Below are positions 1 through 8,073 of a DNA stretch of 64,000 nt, piece after piece (the first letter of the stretch is position 1; each line of letters begins with the position of its first letter). The stretch spans positions 186,001 through 250,000 of the forward strand of contig NZ_CYUD01000002.1 of assembly GCF_001458295.1 (NCBI RefSeq), in the 5' to 3' direction. The translations under genes and the position numbers were made by a program. The stretch is from Ruegeria denitrificans. Lineage in GTDB: Bacteria > Pseudomonadota > Alphaproteobacteria > Rhodobacterales > Rhodobacteraceae. Under the pieces are notes generated by a model that was given only the letters and a program-made list of their open reading frames with translations, was not told where the DNA came from and made no database searches.

Positions 1-1419
1 AACGTCTTTCGACCGAATTACGCGCAGAAGCTGTCGCTGCTGGCTACGCTACCGCTGATTGTGGCCGTGGCGGCGATTGCCATCCTGGTCGCGCATCAGT
101 CCCGCAAACTGGCCGAGCGCGAAATCGACCAGCTCGAAGAGCAATTGATCGAGGCCAAGAAGGCCGAGCTTCGCAACTACGTTACCCAAGCACGTAACGG
201 GTTTTACTTCGTCTACGGCTCGGCCCAGCCCGACGATCAGGACGCCAAGGATCAGGTCGCGCAAATCCTTTCGGCGATGATCTACGGCGATGACGGGTTC
301 TTTTTCGTCTATGATTATGACGGCACCAATCTGGTCAGCCCGCGTCAGACCGATCTGATCAACAAGAACTGGAGCGGCCTGACCGACAGCGAAGGCACCC
401 CCGTCGTGGACGAGTTGATCCGTATCGCCCGCCAAGGTGCGGGATATCACACCTATCTGTGGCCCAAACCTTCGACCGGGGAAGAGGCACAGATGATCAC
501 CTACGTCACCAGCTTTCCCAGCTGGCAATGGGCCGTGGGCACCGGGGTGTTCATTGACGATGTAGTCGCCTCGATCGCCGCTGCAAGAGCCGAGGTCGAG
601 GCCCGCGTGCGCCGGACATTCTACTATATCGGTGGGATCACTCTGGCGGCGGTGCTGGTCGTTTTTGCCTCGGGCATGCTCCTAAATTTCCGAGAACGGC
701 GGTTGGCGGATGCCAAGCTGAAAGAGTTGACCCAAAGGGTACTTGACGCGCAAGAGGAAGAGCGCGGCCGCGTGGCGCGCGAATTGCACGATGGGATCAG
801 CCAGATTCTGGTCGGCGTACGTTATGCGCTGGATAACGCGCGGCGGCGTCTTGCGCGAGGCGATGATGACGGGGCGCACGACCCTTTGGACAAGGGGATC
901 GAGCATCTCGGCACCGCCATCACCGAGGTTCGCCGCATCAGCCGTGACCTGCGCCCGGGTGTGTTGGACGATCTGGGCCTTGGCCCTGCCGTCAAGGCGC
1001 TGACCGACGATTTCCGCGAACGAACGGGGATCGAGACCCATTTCTCGACCGTCGTGTTTCGCAACCGGCTGGATCAGGATGCCAAAATCGCTCTTTACCG
1101 CATCGCACAGGAAGCCCTGACTAATATCGAACGGCACGCCGATGCAACGCGTGTTACAATTGACCTGCGCGGCCATAAAAAGGGTGCCACCATGCGCATC
1201 ACCGACAATGGCTGCGGCCTGCCGCGAGAGACCGATGGCATCAGCACCGGAATCGGACTGCGCAATATGCAGGAACGCATCGAACAACTTGACGGGTCGT
1301 TGCGCATTCTGTCATCACGCAGCCCGCGCGGCGGTACGGTGATCGAGGTCACCCTGCCGCTCAGCCACCTGCTCCCGCCGCAGGAAGACGCAACTCCGAA
1401 CCGAAAGGCCGGTACATGA
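1..1419 (+). CDS. Cache-domain sensor histidine kinase (5' partial)
   Basis: Membrane sensor kinase that should phosphorylate the response regulator encoded immediately downstream. The frame is open from base 1, so the true start lies upstream; a GTG at 61 is inside the first membrane segment and is unlikely to be the start. In order: TM1 (about nt 28-100), a periplasmic single Cache domain of the sCache_2 type (about nt 180-560, with YGDDGFFFVYDYDGTNLV and WQWAVGTGVF), TM2 (about nt 630-690), a HisKA_3 dimerisation region with the phospho-accepting His in ARELHDGIS (codon at nt 787), and a HATPase_c domain (N box EALTNIERHA, G1 box DNGCGL, G2 GIGLRNM). This is the NarL/FixJ class. The stop overlaps the start of the response regulator (ATGA at 1416). 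The ligand is unknown; Cache domains of this type usually bind small organic acids or amino acids. Confidence 0.93.
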   Translation, partial: NVFRPNYAQKLSLLATLPLIVAVAAIAILVAHQSRKLAEREIDQLEEQLIEAKKAELRNYVTQARNGFYFVYGSAQPDDQDAKDQVAQILSAMIYGDDGFFFVYDYDGTNLVSPRQTDLINKNWSGLTDSEGTPVVDELIRIARQGAGYHTYLWPKPSTGEEAQMITYVTSFPSWQWAVGTGVFIDDVVASIAAARAEVEARVRRTFYYIGGITLAAVLVVFASGMLLNFRERRLADAKLKELTQRVLDAQEEERGRVARELHDGISQILVGVRYALDNARRRLARGDDDGAHDPLDKGIEHLGTAITEVRRISRDLRPGVLDDLGLGPAVKALTDDFRERTGIETHFSTVVFRNRLDQDAKIALYRIAQEALTNIERHADATRVTIDLRGHKKGATMRITDNGCGLPRETDGISTGIGLRNMQERIEQLDGSLRILSSRSPRGGTVIEVTLPLSHLLPPQEDATPNRKAGT

Positions 1420-2063
1420 GCGCACAAACGATCCGGGTCCTGATTGTGGACGACCACCCAATGGTGGCCGAAGGGATTCAGTCGATCCTTGAAAGCTATC
1501 CCGAGATTGAGGTGGTCTGCACCCTTGGCACCGGACAAGAGGCCGTGGATCAGGCCGCCGACCTGTCCCCTGATGTGATCCTGATGGATCTGAACATGCC
1601 CGGCCTGGGCGGGCTCAGCGCCACCGAGATCATTCTGGAAAGGCTGCCCGAAACCCGCATCCTGATCCTGTCGATGCATGACAGCCCCGAATATATCTCG
1701 ACCGCGCTGAACCACGGTGCAAAGGGCTATGTCCTCAAAGATGTTCCAACGGAAGAAATCAAGCAGGCCATCGACGCGGTAATGCGCGGCGAGCAGTATC
1801 TGTGCACCGGAGCCAGCGGATCGCTGCAGCCCAAACAGGACAGCGCGCGCGAGGCGCTGACCGGTCGCGAACAGACGATCCTGCTTGAACTGGCACAGGG
1901 AAAATCCAACAAAGAGGTCGCGCAGGCCCTGGAAATCTCTGTCCGCACCGTAGAAACCCACCGCAAGAACATCAAACGCAAACTGGGTATCTCCTCAACT
2001 GCGGGCCTGACCCGCTACGCGCTGGAACACGGGGTCCTGCAAGGCACCAGCCCCGGTTTCTAA
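1416..2063 (+). CDS. LuxR/NarL-family response regulator
   Basis: DNA-binding response regulator, partner of the overlapping kinase gene. The 215 residues are normal for the family. The receiver domain (about 6-120) has the acidic pair D12/D13, the phospho-acceptor D58 in VILMDLNMPG and the conserved K108 in GYVLKD. The LuxR-type helix-turn-helix lies at about 148-210 (LTGREQTILLELAQGKSNKEVA, then SVRTVETHRKNIKRKL). Translational coupling through the four-base overlap supports a co-expressed two-component pair. Target genes cannot be told from the sequence. Confidence 0.95.
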   Translation: MSAQTIRVLIVDDHPMVAEGIQSILESYPEIEVVCTLGTGQEAVDQAADLSPDVILMDLNMPGLGGLSATEIILERLPETRILILSMHDSPEYISTALNHGAKGYVLKDVPTEEIKQAIDAVMRGEQYLCTGASGSLQPKQDSAREALTGREQTILLELAQGKSNKEVAQALEISVRTVETHRKNIKRKLGISSTAGLTRYALEHGVLQGTSPGF

Positions 2064-2071
2064 ACGCACCC

Positions 2072-2088
2072 GCAGCGCGCAGCGCTGC
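2072..2088. terminator. Hairpin after the two-component operon
   Basis: Perfect 7-bp inverted repeat GCAGCGC / GCGCTGC with a 3-nt loop, 8 nt after the response regulator stop. No T tract follows, so it would be at best a Rho-assisted or mRNA 3'-end-stabilising structure. Confidence 0.4.
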
Positions 2089-2142
2089 CTGGCCCAACTG
2101 GCAAAGATACGCCGCAGGCGCACCGACAACGGGCGGGAGGGC

Positions 2143-2526
2143 TTAATCCCTTGGACGGATATCCTGTCCAAAAAACACCAACGTTCCGTCTTCGTCGATG
2201 ACGTGAAACTCGCGCTGCAAATAGGGTTGGTCGAACGGCGGGCGCACACGCCCTTCTGACAGGTCAGACAATTCCGGTCGCAAGCTGTCGTACAATTCGT
2301 CGATCCCGTCGACATCTATGTAAAAAGACTGATCTTCTCCTAACGGCCGACCGTCATCACGCTGCGGGCATTCCAACAACCGGATAGCCAACGACCCCAA
2401 TGACAAATAGGCGTAATTGTCCTGCTGGAACCCGCAAGAAAATCCCAAACGGTTGCAGTAGAAATCAATCTGCTTTTGCAGGGACGAACACAACACAAAT
2501 GGCGTAAGTTGCAAAATCTTGGGCAT
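2143..2526 (-). CDS. VOC-superfamily (glyoxalase/bleomycin resistance-like) protein
   Basis: A 127-residue protein with the single-domain VOC layout: an N-terminal strand (LTPFVLCSSLQKQIDFYCNRLGF), a central YLSLGSLAIRLLE segment, and a C-terminal HVIDEDGTLVFFGQD that matches the usual 'DPDGN' metal-side strand. Members are glyoxalases, dioxygenases or antibiotic-binding proteins; the substrate cannot be predicted. It lies 47 nt downstream of the Fe(II)/2-oxoglutarate oxygenase gene on the same strand, so the two are probably co-transcribed. Confidence 0.75.
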   Translation of the reverse strand: MPKILQLTPFVLCSSLQKQIDFYCNRLGFSCGFQQDNYAYLSLGSLAIRLLECPQRDDGRPLGEDQSFYIDVDGIDELYDSLRPELSDLSEGRVRPPFDQPYLQREFHVIDEDGTLVFFGQDIRPRD

Positions 2527-2573
2527 CGAACCCTCCGGTTGCTACAATCCCCTGTATTTTAACCTCAGATATT

Positions 2574-3419
2574 TCAGTCCAGCAATTGATCCCTCCGTGT
2601 TCCTTCACGCGCATGATGATGCGAAAATACACGCCCGTAAAGTTGCCGTGTGCGTTCAACGCCACCGCACATCCCCTCCGCTTCGACGAATGAGAAAATC
2701 CCAACATATCGGGTGCGCGCACCCGTTACCGGCGCCACCCTGTGCAGCGCGTACCGCCCCTTGAATATCTGCAGGTCCCCCGGTTGTAACGCCAGCTCTC
2801 GCACCCGCGCCCTGTTTCCGTCCAGAACCGAAGCCACGGCTTTGAAATTCTCATCGTCGGCCGTGCGCAGATTGGGCACATATTCAAACGTACCCCCGGC
2901 CTCTCCGTTCTGAATGGCCAGCGTGACGGTGTAATTGTTGGTGTCGAAATGCCAGGGAAAGCCCTGCCCCTCTTCGACTACGTTGATAATCACGTCGGCC
3001 AGAGGATCATCGTAGCGAAAGAACCGGTCTTCCGGCTCATCCAACGCGTCCCGGACAAAGGGCATAAACCACTCATATTCGTAAATTCGGCGTAAAGGAC
3101 CCGAGGTGGCAAAATTATCCGCCGGGACAAAGGCGTTTGAGCGTTCATAGAAACGGCGTATCGGATGCCCGATCCCAAAACGCGGATCATCCTTTGTGAA
3201 ATAGGCGTTGGTCCTGTTGAAAGACCTATGCGCCTGTGGGGAAACCTCACCCGCCTCGTGCACCAGCTGCTCCAACCCGTCTTCGTGGACAAATCCGGGC
3301 AGAACCGCACAACCATCCTGATCAAGCTCGCGCCGCACATCCGCGATCATCTGATCATAACCTCGCGACCCCGGTCGATCGATCGGATACCGCCCCAGAT
3401 CTATCAAGTCCTGCAGCAT
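2574..3419 (-). CDS. HalD/BesD-like Fe(II)/2-oxoglutarate-dependent oxygenase
   Basis: Predicted non-haem iron oxygenase of 281 residues. The core reads WHFDTNNYTVTLAIQ, then ALHRV, then GARTRYVG. This gives a facial triad of H157, D159 and H226, with R235 or R237 to bind 2-oxoglutarate. The long N-terminal part (RSFNRTNAYFTKDD, RFYERSNAFVPADN) resembles the BesD/HalD amino-acid halogenase family, in which the Asp is replaced by Gly or Ala to make room for chloride. Here the Asp is present, so hydroxylation is the more likely reaction, possibly on a free amino acid. I chose the start at 3419 because GGGAGG lies 6 nt upstream; a longer frame reaches 3476. The VOC gene follows in the same direction. 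Confidence 0.75.
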   Translation of the reverse strand: MLQDLIDLGRYPIDRPGSRGYDQMIADVRRELDQDGCAVLPGFVHEDGLEQLVHEAGEVSPQAHRSFNRTNAYFTKDDPRFGIGHPIRRFYERSNAFVPADNFATSGPLRRIYEYEWFMPFVRDALDEPEDRFFRYDDPLADVIINVVEEGQGFPWHFDTNNYTVTLAIQNGEAGGTFEYVPNLRTADDENFKAVASVLDGNRARVRELALQPGDLQIFKGRYALHRVAPVTGARTRYVGIFSFVEAEGMCGGVERTRQLYGRVFSHHHAREGTRRDQLLD

Positions 3420-3642
3420 TTTCCGCCTCCCATACCTGTTCAACTGAGACCAGCGTGCCGCACAGAACCCAACCACTCATGTCAATTTTGGACATCGCTT
3501 TGACGCTTTCAGACCTGTGGGAAATTAGCTTTACGTGCCTTGAATGGGCCAAAATTCGCGGAAATTCCCAACCTGCGGCAATCTGCGCAATAAAATGTCG
3601 CAAAAACTGCATCTCGAGTTACAAAATTGGTACGATTGCCGG

Positions 3643-3671
3643 TTGACGCCCCCATCGCCCGCCCATAATGT
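3643..3671 (+). promoter_or_regulatory. Putative promoter of the ilv leader
   Basis: TTGACG at 3643-3648 could be a -35 element. CATAAT at 3664-3669 (15-nt spacer) or TAATGT at 3666-3671 (17-nt spacer) could be the -10. It sits about 30 nt upstream of the leader peptide start, where an attenuator transcript should begin. Proposed by eye only. Confidence 0.45.
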
Positions 3672-3701
3672 CCCTGCCAAGCTGAAAAGGAGCCTCTGGC
3701 G

Positions 3702-3749
3702 ATGAAAGCGCTAGTCGTAATCGTAGGAAACACGCGCATGGGCCGGTAA
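3702..3749 (+). CDS. ilvB operon leader peptide (attenuator peptide)
   Basis: A 15-residue ORF, MKALVVIVGNTRMGR, with an AGGAG ribosome site 9 nt upstream (3688-3692). Five consecutive codons, Leu-Val-Val-Ile-Val (3711-3725), encode exactly the end products of the downstream pathway. This is the hallmark of a ribosome-mediated attenuator for branched-chain amino acid genes. Ribosome stalling on these codons would leave the segment at 3734-3742 free to pair with 3768-3776, while completion of the peptide would mask it. The peptide itself needs no function in trans. Confidence 0.85.
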   Translation: MKALVVIVGNTRMGR

Positions 3750-3803
3750 CGGTAAACCATAATCGAACCCATGCGCCTCCGAAAAATCTCGGGGGCTTTT
3801 TTT
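3734..3803 (+). terminator. ilvB attenuator: alternative hairpins and intrinsic terminator
   Basis: Two mutually competing structures are visible. The upstream one pairs GCGCATGGG (3734-3742) with CCCATGCGC (3768-3776), 9 bp perfect, and overlaps the end of the leader ORF. The downstream one is an intrinsic terminator: GCCTCCGA (3775-3782) with TCGGGGGC (3789-3796), 8 bp including one G-T wobble, a 6-nt loop and seven T residues (3797-3803). The two share bases 3775-3776, so they are partly exclusive. Placed 41 nt before the ilvB start, this is a textbook transcription attenuator layout. Confidence 0.85.
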
Positions 3804-3844
3804 ATGCTAAACGCAAGACACATGTCGCGAACGGAGCAAAGCAG

Positions 3845-5596
3845 ATGACACGTGAGATGACCGGCGCAAAGATGGTAGTTCAGGCCCTCAAGGATCAGGG
3901 CGTGGACACAGTATTCGGATACCCCGGTGGCGCCGTCCTACCGATCTATGATGAGATCTTTCTGCAAAACGATATCCGTCACATTCTGGTGCGGCATGAA
4001 CAGGGCGCGATCCACGCCGCCGAAGGCTATGCGCGATCAACCGGCAAGCCCGGCGTTGCGCTGGTAACATCCGGCCCCGGTGCGACCAACGCGGTGACCG
4101 GCCTGACGGATGCGTTGCTGGATTCGATTCCGATTGTGGTTCTGACCGGACAGGTTCCGACCTTCATGATCGGCTCGGACGCGTTCCAAGAAGCCGACAC
4201 CGTCGGCATCACCCGCCCCTGCACCAAACATAACTGGCTGGTGAAGGACACGGATTCGCTGGCCGAAACCATGCATGAGGCATTTCATGTCGCCACTGCG
4301 GGCCGTCCGGGTCCGGTGCTGGTCGATATTCCCAAAGACGTCCAGTTTGCCTCAGGTGAATATAGCGCGCCAAAGCCGTCGACCTCGCACTACCAGCCGG
4401 TTTTGAAGGGCGATCTGGAAGAGATCACCGAATTGGTCGCAGCAATCGAGACCGCGAAGAAGCCGGTCTTCTATACAGGTGGCGGCGTCATCAACTCTGG
4501 GCCTGCTGCCAGCCAATTGCTGCGCGAATTGGTTGATGCGACAGGCTTCCCGGTCACCTCGACCCTGATGGGTCTGGGTGCTTACCCGGCATCTGGCGAG
4601 AACTGGCTGGGCATGCTGGGGATGCATGGTCTGTACGAGGCCAACTTGGCGATGCATGACTGCGATCTGATGATCAACGTCGGCGCGCGGTTCGATGACC
4701 GGATTACCGGGCGGATTGATGCCTTCTCACCGAATTCGAAAAAGGCACATATCGACATCGACCCATCCTCGATCAACAAGGTGATCCGCGTGGACATCCC
4801 GATTGTTGGCGACGTGGCGCATGTGCTTGAGGACATCCTCAAGGTCTGGAAATCGCGCGGCCGTAAGACCGACGCGGCTGCCGTCAAGCAATGGCAGGCG
4901 CAGATCAGCGATTGGCGCAAGGTGAATTGTCTGGCTTTCACCAACAGCGAAAAGACAATCAAACCGCAATATGCGGTGCAACGCCTTGAAGAGCTGACCA
5001 AAAACCACGACCGCTATATCACCACCGAAGTTGGCCAGCATCAAATGTGGGCCGCACAGTATCTTGGTTTCGAGGACCCCAACCGCTGGATGACCTCAGG
5101 TGGTCTTGGCACGATGGGCTATGGCTTCCCCGCCTCTATTGGTGCGCAAATGGCGCATCCCGACGCGCTGGTTATCAACGTGGCGGGTGAGGCGTCGTGG
5201 CTGATGAACATGCAGGAAATGGGCACCGCAGTGCAGTACCGCCTGCCAGTAAAGCAGTTCATCCTGAACAACGAACGTCTGGGTATGGTCCGTCAGTGGC
5301 AAGAGCTGCTGCATGGCGAGCGGTACTCGCATTCCTGGTCCGAAGCTCTGCCCGATTTCGTCAAGCTTGCTGAGGCGTTTGGTGCCAAGGGTATCCTGTG
5401 CTCGGACCCTGCCGATCTGGATGACGCGATCATGGAGATGATCAACTATGACGGTCCGGTGATCTTTGACTGTCTGGTTGAAAAGCACGAGAACTGCTTC
5501 CCCATGATCCCCTCGGGCAAGGCGCATAACGAGATGCTGCTGGGCGAGGCCGAAACGCAGGGCGTGATCGATTCCAAGGGCTCGGTTCTGGTTTGA
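3845..5596 (+). CDS. ilvB: Acetolactate synthase, large catalytic subunit
   Basis: Thiamine-diphosphate enzyme that condenses pyruvate with pyruvate or 2-oxobutyrate, the first common step to valine, leucine and isoleucine. The 583 residues are full length. The N-terminal TPP domain contains the catalytic Glu52 in RHEQGAIHAAEGYA, followed by GPGATNAVTGLTDAL. The FAD/central domain is at about 195-330, and the C-terminal TPP domain ends in ILNNERLGMVRQWQELLHG. The cofactor-metal motif, normally GDA/GDG, reads AGEASWLMNMQEM here, with Glu449 in place of Asp. The anabolic assignment rests on the downstream regulatory subunit gene and the upstream branched-chain attenuator. Translation starts 41 nt after the terminator T tract. 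Confidence 0.97.
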   Translation: MTREMTGAKMVVQALKDQGVDTVFGYPGGAVLPIYDEIFLQNDIRHILVRHEQGAIHAAEGYARSTGKPGVALVTSGPGATNAVTGLTDALLDSIPIVVLTGQVPTFMIGSDAFQEADTVGITRPCTKHNWLVKDTDSLAETMHEAFHVATAGRPGPVLVDIPKDVQFASGEYSAPKPSTSHYQPVLKGDLEEITELVAAIETAKKPVFYTGGGVINSGPAASQLLRELVDATGFPVTSTLMGLGAYPASGENWLGMLGMHGLYEANLAMHDCDLMINVGARFDDRITGRIDAFSPNSKKAHIDIDPSSINKVIRVDIPIVGDVAHVLEDILKVWKSRGRKTDAAAVKQWQAQISDWRKVNCLAFTNSEKTIKPQYAVQRLEELTKNHDRYITTEVGQHQMWAAQYLGFEDPNRWMTSGGLGTMGYGFPASIGAQMAHPDALVINVAGEASWLMNMQEMGTAVQYRLPVKQFILNNERLGMVRQWQELLHGERYSHSWSEALPDFVKLAEAFGAKGILCSDPADLDDAIMEMINYDGPVIFDCLVEKHENCFPMIPSGKAHNEMLLGEAETQGVIDSKGSVLV

Positions 5597-5656
5597 CGAA
5601 ATACCGTTGGGCGTTTGGCTACGCCCGACGCCAATAGGATGATGAAAGGGACATAA

Positions 5657-6217
5657 ATGTCTGCCCTACATATCAAAAAAGGCTCTACCCGCCATTCGGC
5701 CTATAACCTACGCCCCACCTTTTCGGACGTGCAGGAACGCCACACAATCGCGGTTCTGGTCGAGAACGAGCCGGGTGTCCTAGCCCGTGTGATCGGGTTG
5801 TTCTCGGGCCGTGGTTACAACATCGAAAGCCTGACCGTGGCCGAGGTCGACCACACCGGTCACCTCAGCCGCATCACCATCGTTACCACCGGTACGCCGC
5901 AGGTGATCGAGCAAATCAAGGCGCAGCTGGGCCGTATCGTGACAGTCCACGACGTGCATGACCTGACCGTCGAAGGCGACGCGGTCGAACGCGAATTGGC
6001 TATCATCAAAGTTGTTGGTGAAGGCGACAAACGGGTCGAAGCATTGCGTCTGGCCGATATCTTCCGCGCCAATGTGGTCGACAGCACCTTGAACTCATTC
6101 ATCTTTGAAATCACCGGCGCGCCGGACAAGATCGATGCCTTTGCAGATTTGATGCGCCCGCTGGGTCTGGTCGAAGTGGCCCGTACCGGTGTTGCTGCCC
6201 TGTTGCGCGGCGAATAA
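5657..6217 (+). CDS. ilvN: Acetolactate synthase, small regulatory subunit
   Basis: Regulatory partner of the preceding large subunit; it raises activity and confers feedback inhibition by valine. The 186 residues are typical of the longer ilvH/ilvN form. An N-terminal ACT domain (about 28-105) starts with HTIAVLVENEPGVLARVIGLFSGRGYNIESLTV, and the C-terminal ACT-like half ends with the conserved LMRPLGLVEVARTGVAALLRG. It lies 60 nt downstream of ilvB with no terminator between, so both genes should be under the attenuator at 3702-3803. Confidence 0.97.
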   Translation: MSALHIKKGSTRHSAYNLRPTFSDVQERHTIAVLVENEPGVLARVIGLFSGRGYNIESLTVAEVDHTGHLSRITIVTTGTPQVIEQIKAQLGRIVTVHDVHDLTVEGDAVERELAIIKVVGEGDKRVEALRLADIFRANVVDSTLNSFIFEITGAPDKIDAFADLMRPLGLVEVARTGVAALLRGE

Positions 6218-6220
6218 CTT

Positions 6221-6259
6221 TTCCCCCACCCTCTCGGGCCACTCGACAAGGGTGGGGAA
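6221..6259 (+). terminator. Hairpin after ilvN
   Basis: Inverted repeat CCCCACCCT (6224-6232) / AGGGTGGGG (6249-6257), 9 bp, extendable past one bulged C to the flanking TT/AA. It begins 4 nt after the ilvN stop. No long T tract follows, so the termination mode is uncertain. The remaining 250 bases before the next gene show nothing else I can name. Confidence 0.5.
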
Positions 6260-6511
6260 TTTCCGGGCCGTTTTGCCAATCTGTAAGCTGAAACCAGCCG
6301 AGTGCTGATTTTTTGTGCAATACAACCCAAAAAAGATCACACAAAATAAGATAAAGCCTATTGCGTTTGTAGGTTTGAACGTTAGCCTTTGGGTGTGACG
6401 TGGCGTTGGGATGCGCCCGTTAGTGTCATCTGTATGTTGTGTGCGTTTTGTCGACCGCCAGGTCGAACATGTTCAGTATTCTAAAACAAGTCGCGGGAAC
6501 CTGGGACACCA

Positions 6512-7264
6512 ATGACCAAAGACATCCGTAACCCGGACGAATTGCGCAGGATGTTCGGCGCCAATCTCAGGCAACTTGCGCAACAATTTTCCTCGGTTTC
6601 AGAACTGTGTCGCCAACTGGGTATCAACCGTACACAGTTCAACAGATATCTGGGCGGAGAAAGCTTTCCCAGACCTGACGTGCTGGACCGGATTTGCCGT
6701 TTTTTCGAAGTCGACGCCCGCATACTGTTGCGCCCTCTGGACGAGATTGACCGCTCACCCACACACCCCGCGGCGTCAGCCCTGACTGATTTTCTGGGTT
6801 CGGGCCCGACAACACTGACGGAGAACTTGTTTCCGGCAGGGTTTTATTATGCGACGGAAACTGAGGTGGATGATCCCCGCCCCTCGCGACACAGGTTGTT
6901 TCATGCACGCCGATTGCCTCAATGCACTCTGGTACGTGGCTATGAGCCGCGCCCGGGCATGCCCGGTGCCGCCCCGACCGACCGCGAAGTTCAGGGGATC
7001 GCGGCTTGCGCCGGTCGACAGATATACATTCTGATGTCCAGCCGGGCGTCCCAAAACAGCCGGATATATCTGGTGACGCGTGGGTCCGAGGACAATTCAG
7101 ATCGTTGGCGCGGCGTGGCGATCTGTTTGTCCAAAACCACGGCCAGCGCAACAACAACCCGGCGCATTCTACTGCGTCATCTGGGCGAGGACCCGTCGGC
7201 TATTCTGGCCGCGGCGCGCACAGCGCGTCACGCGGAACGCTCACTGCAGCAAGCAGCTGGCTAG
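6512..7264 (+). CDS. XRE-type helix-turn-helix protein with unknown C-terminal domain
   Basis: Predicted transcriptional regulator of 250 residues. The N-terminal third is an XRE/Cro-like helix-turn-helix (about 12-70: LRRMFGANLRQLAQQFS, VSELCRQLGINRTQFNRYLG, then RPDVLDRICRFFEVD). The rest (about 85-250) matches no domain I recognise. It contains a GFYYATETEVDDPRP segment and may be a ligand-binding domain. No membrane segment is visible. It is transcribed toward the minus-strand DUF2189 gene and stops 1 nt before that gene's stop. Its targets are unknown. Confidence 0.75.
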   Translation: MTKDIRNPDELRRMFGANLRQLAQQFSSVSELCRQLGINRTQFNRYLGGESFPRPDVLDRICRFFEVDARILLRPLDEIDRSPTHPAASALTDFLGSGPTTLTENLFPAGFYYATETEVDDPRPSRHRLFHARRLPQCTLVRGYEPRPGMPGAAPTDREVQGIAACAGRQIYILMSSRASQNSRIYLVTRGSEDNSDRWRGVAICLSKTTASATTTRRILLRHLGEDPSAILAAARTARHAERSLQQAAG

Positions 7265-7265
7265 G

Positions 7266-8048
7266 TTACGCCGCGTTTTCATCTGCTGATTGTGTAATCA
7301 ACCGGTACAAATGCCAGCTTGCGTGCCCCAATAGCGGCAACACGATAAACAAGCCCAGAAACCACGGTATCATGGCCAAAAAGGTCAGGATCGCGATAAA
7401 TACAGCCCATAGCAGCATGACGCCGAAATGGTCTCGAACATAGCTGAAGCTGGCGATCATCGCGGTCACAAAATCCAATTCACGATCCAGCAACATCGGG
7501 ATCGAAAGAACGGTGATCATGTAAAGCACTGTCGCGAACACGGCCCCTACGACACTGCCCACTGTCAACATCATCAGCCCATTGGCCGTCGCATAAACCT
7601 CAAACGAGGTCGACACGTTGGTCATTGTCGACAGCCCCATGAACAAGGCAAAGATCATGTGACCCAGAAAAAACCAAAATAGAAAAATCACCACGATAAT
7701 CGCACAGATCGAGGGCAATTGACGCCGCCCCTGTTGTACCACCACCCCGAAAATAGATTTGAAATCCAAGGGTTCGCCCTGTTCCAACCGGTGCGAGACT
7801 TCATACATCCCCACCGCTGCAAACGGCCCAAGCAAAGGAAACCCGATCGCAGCCAGAACCAGCCAGTAGGACGTGTTCGTCTGTACCGTGATCCACGCCA
7901 TGAACCAACCGGCCAGCACATAAAACCCTGCGAACAAAAGCCCAAAGACCGGGGCCCGACGAAAGTCGGCCCAGGCTCGGCGCAGGGCTTCGCGTAACAT
8001 CTCTCTATTCACCGGCCCCATATCCGGAACGCCAAATGGCTTGTCCAT
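7266..8048 (-). CDS. DUF2189 integral membrane protein
   Basis: Inner-membrane protein of 260 residues and unknown function. About six hydrophobic segments can be seen (for example [56 protein letters not shown] and [19 protein letters not shown]). The N-terminal [15 protein letters not shown] and the C-terminal [13 protein letters not shown] are characteristic of DUF2189. A strong GGAGGAGG lies upstream of the start. It follows the amidase gene by 25 nt on the same strand, so it is probably the last gene of that operon. Confidence 0.85.
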   Translation of the reverse strand: MDKPFGVPDMGPVNREMLREALRRAWADFRRAPVFGLLFAGFYVLAGWFMAWITVQTNTSYWLVLAAIGFPLLGPFAAVGMYEVSHRLEQGEPLDFKSIFGVVVQQGRRQLPSICAIIVVIFLFWFFLGHMIFALFMGLSTMTNVSTSFEVYATANGLMMLTVGSVVGAVFATVLYMITVLSIPMLLDRELDFVTAMIASFSYVRDHFGVMLLWAVFIAILTFLAMIPWFLGLFIVLPLLGHASWHLYRLITQSADENAA

Positions 8049-8073
8049 GTTCTGTCCTCCTCCGATGCCGGTT

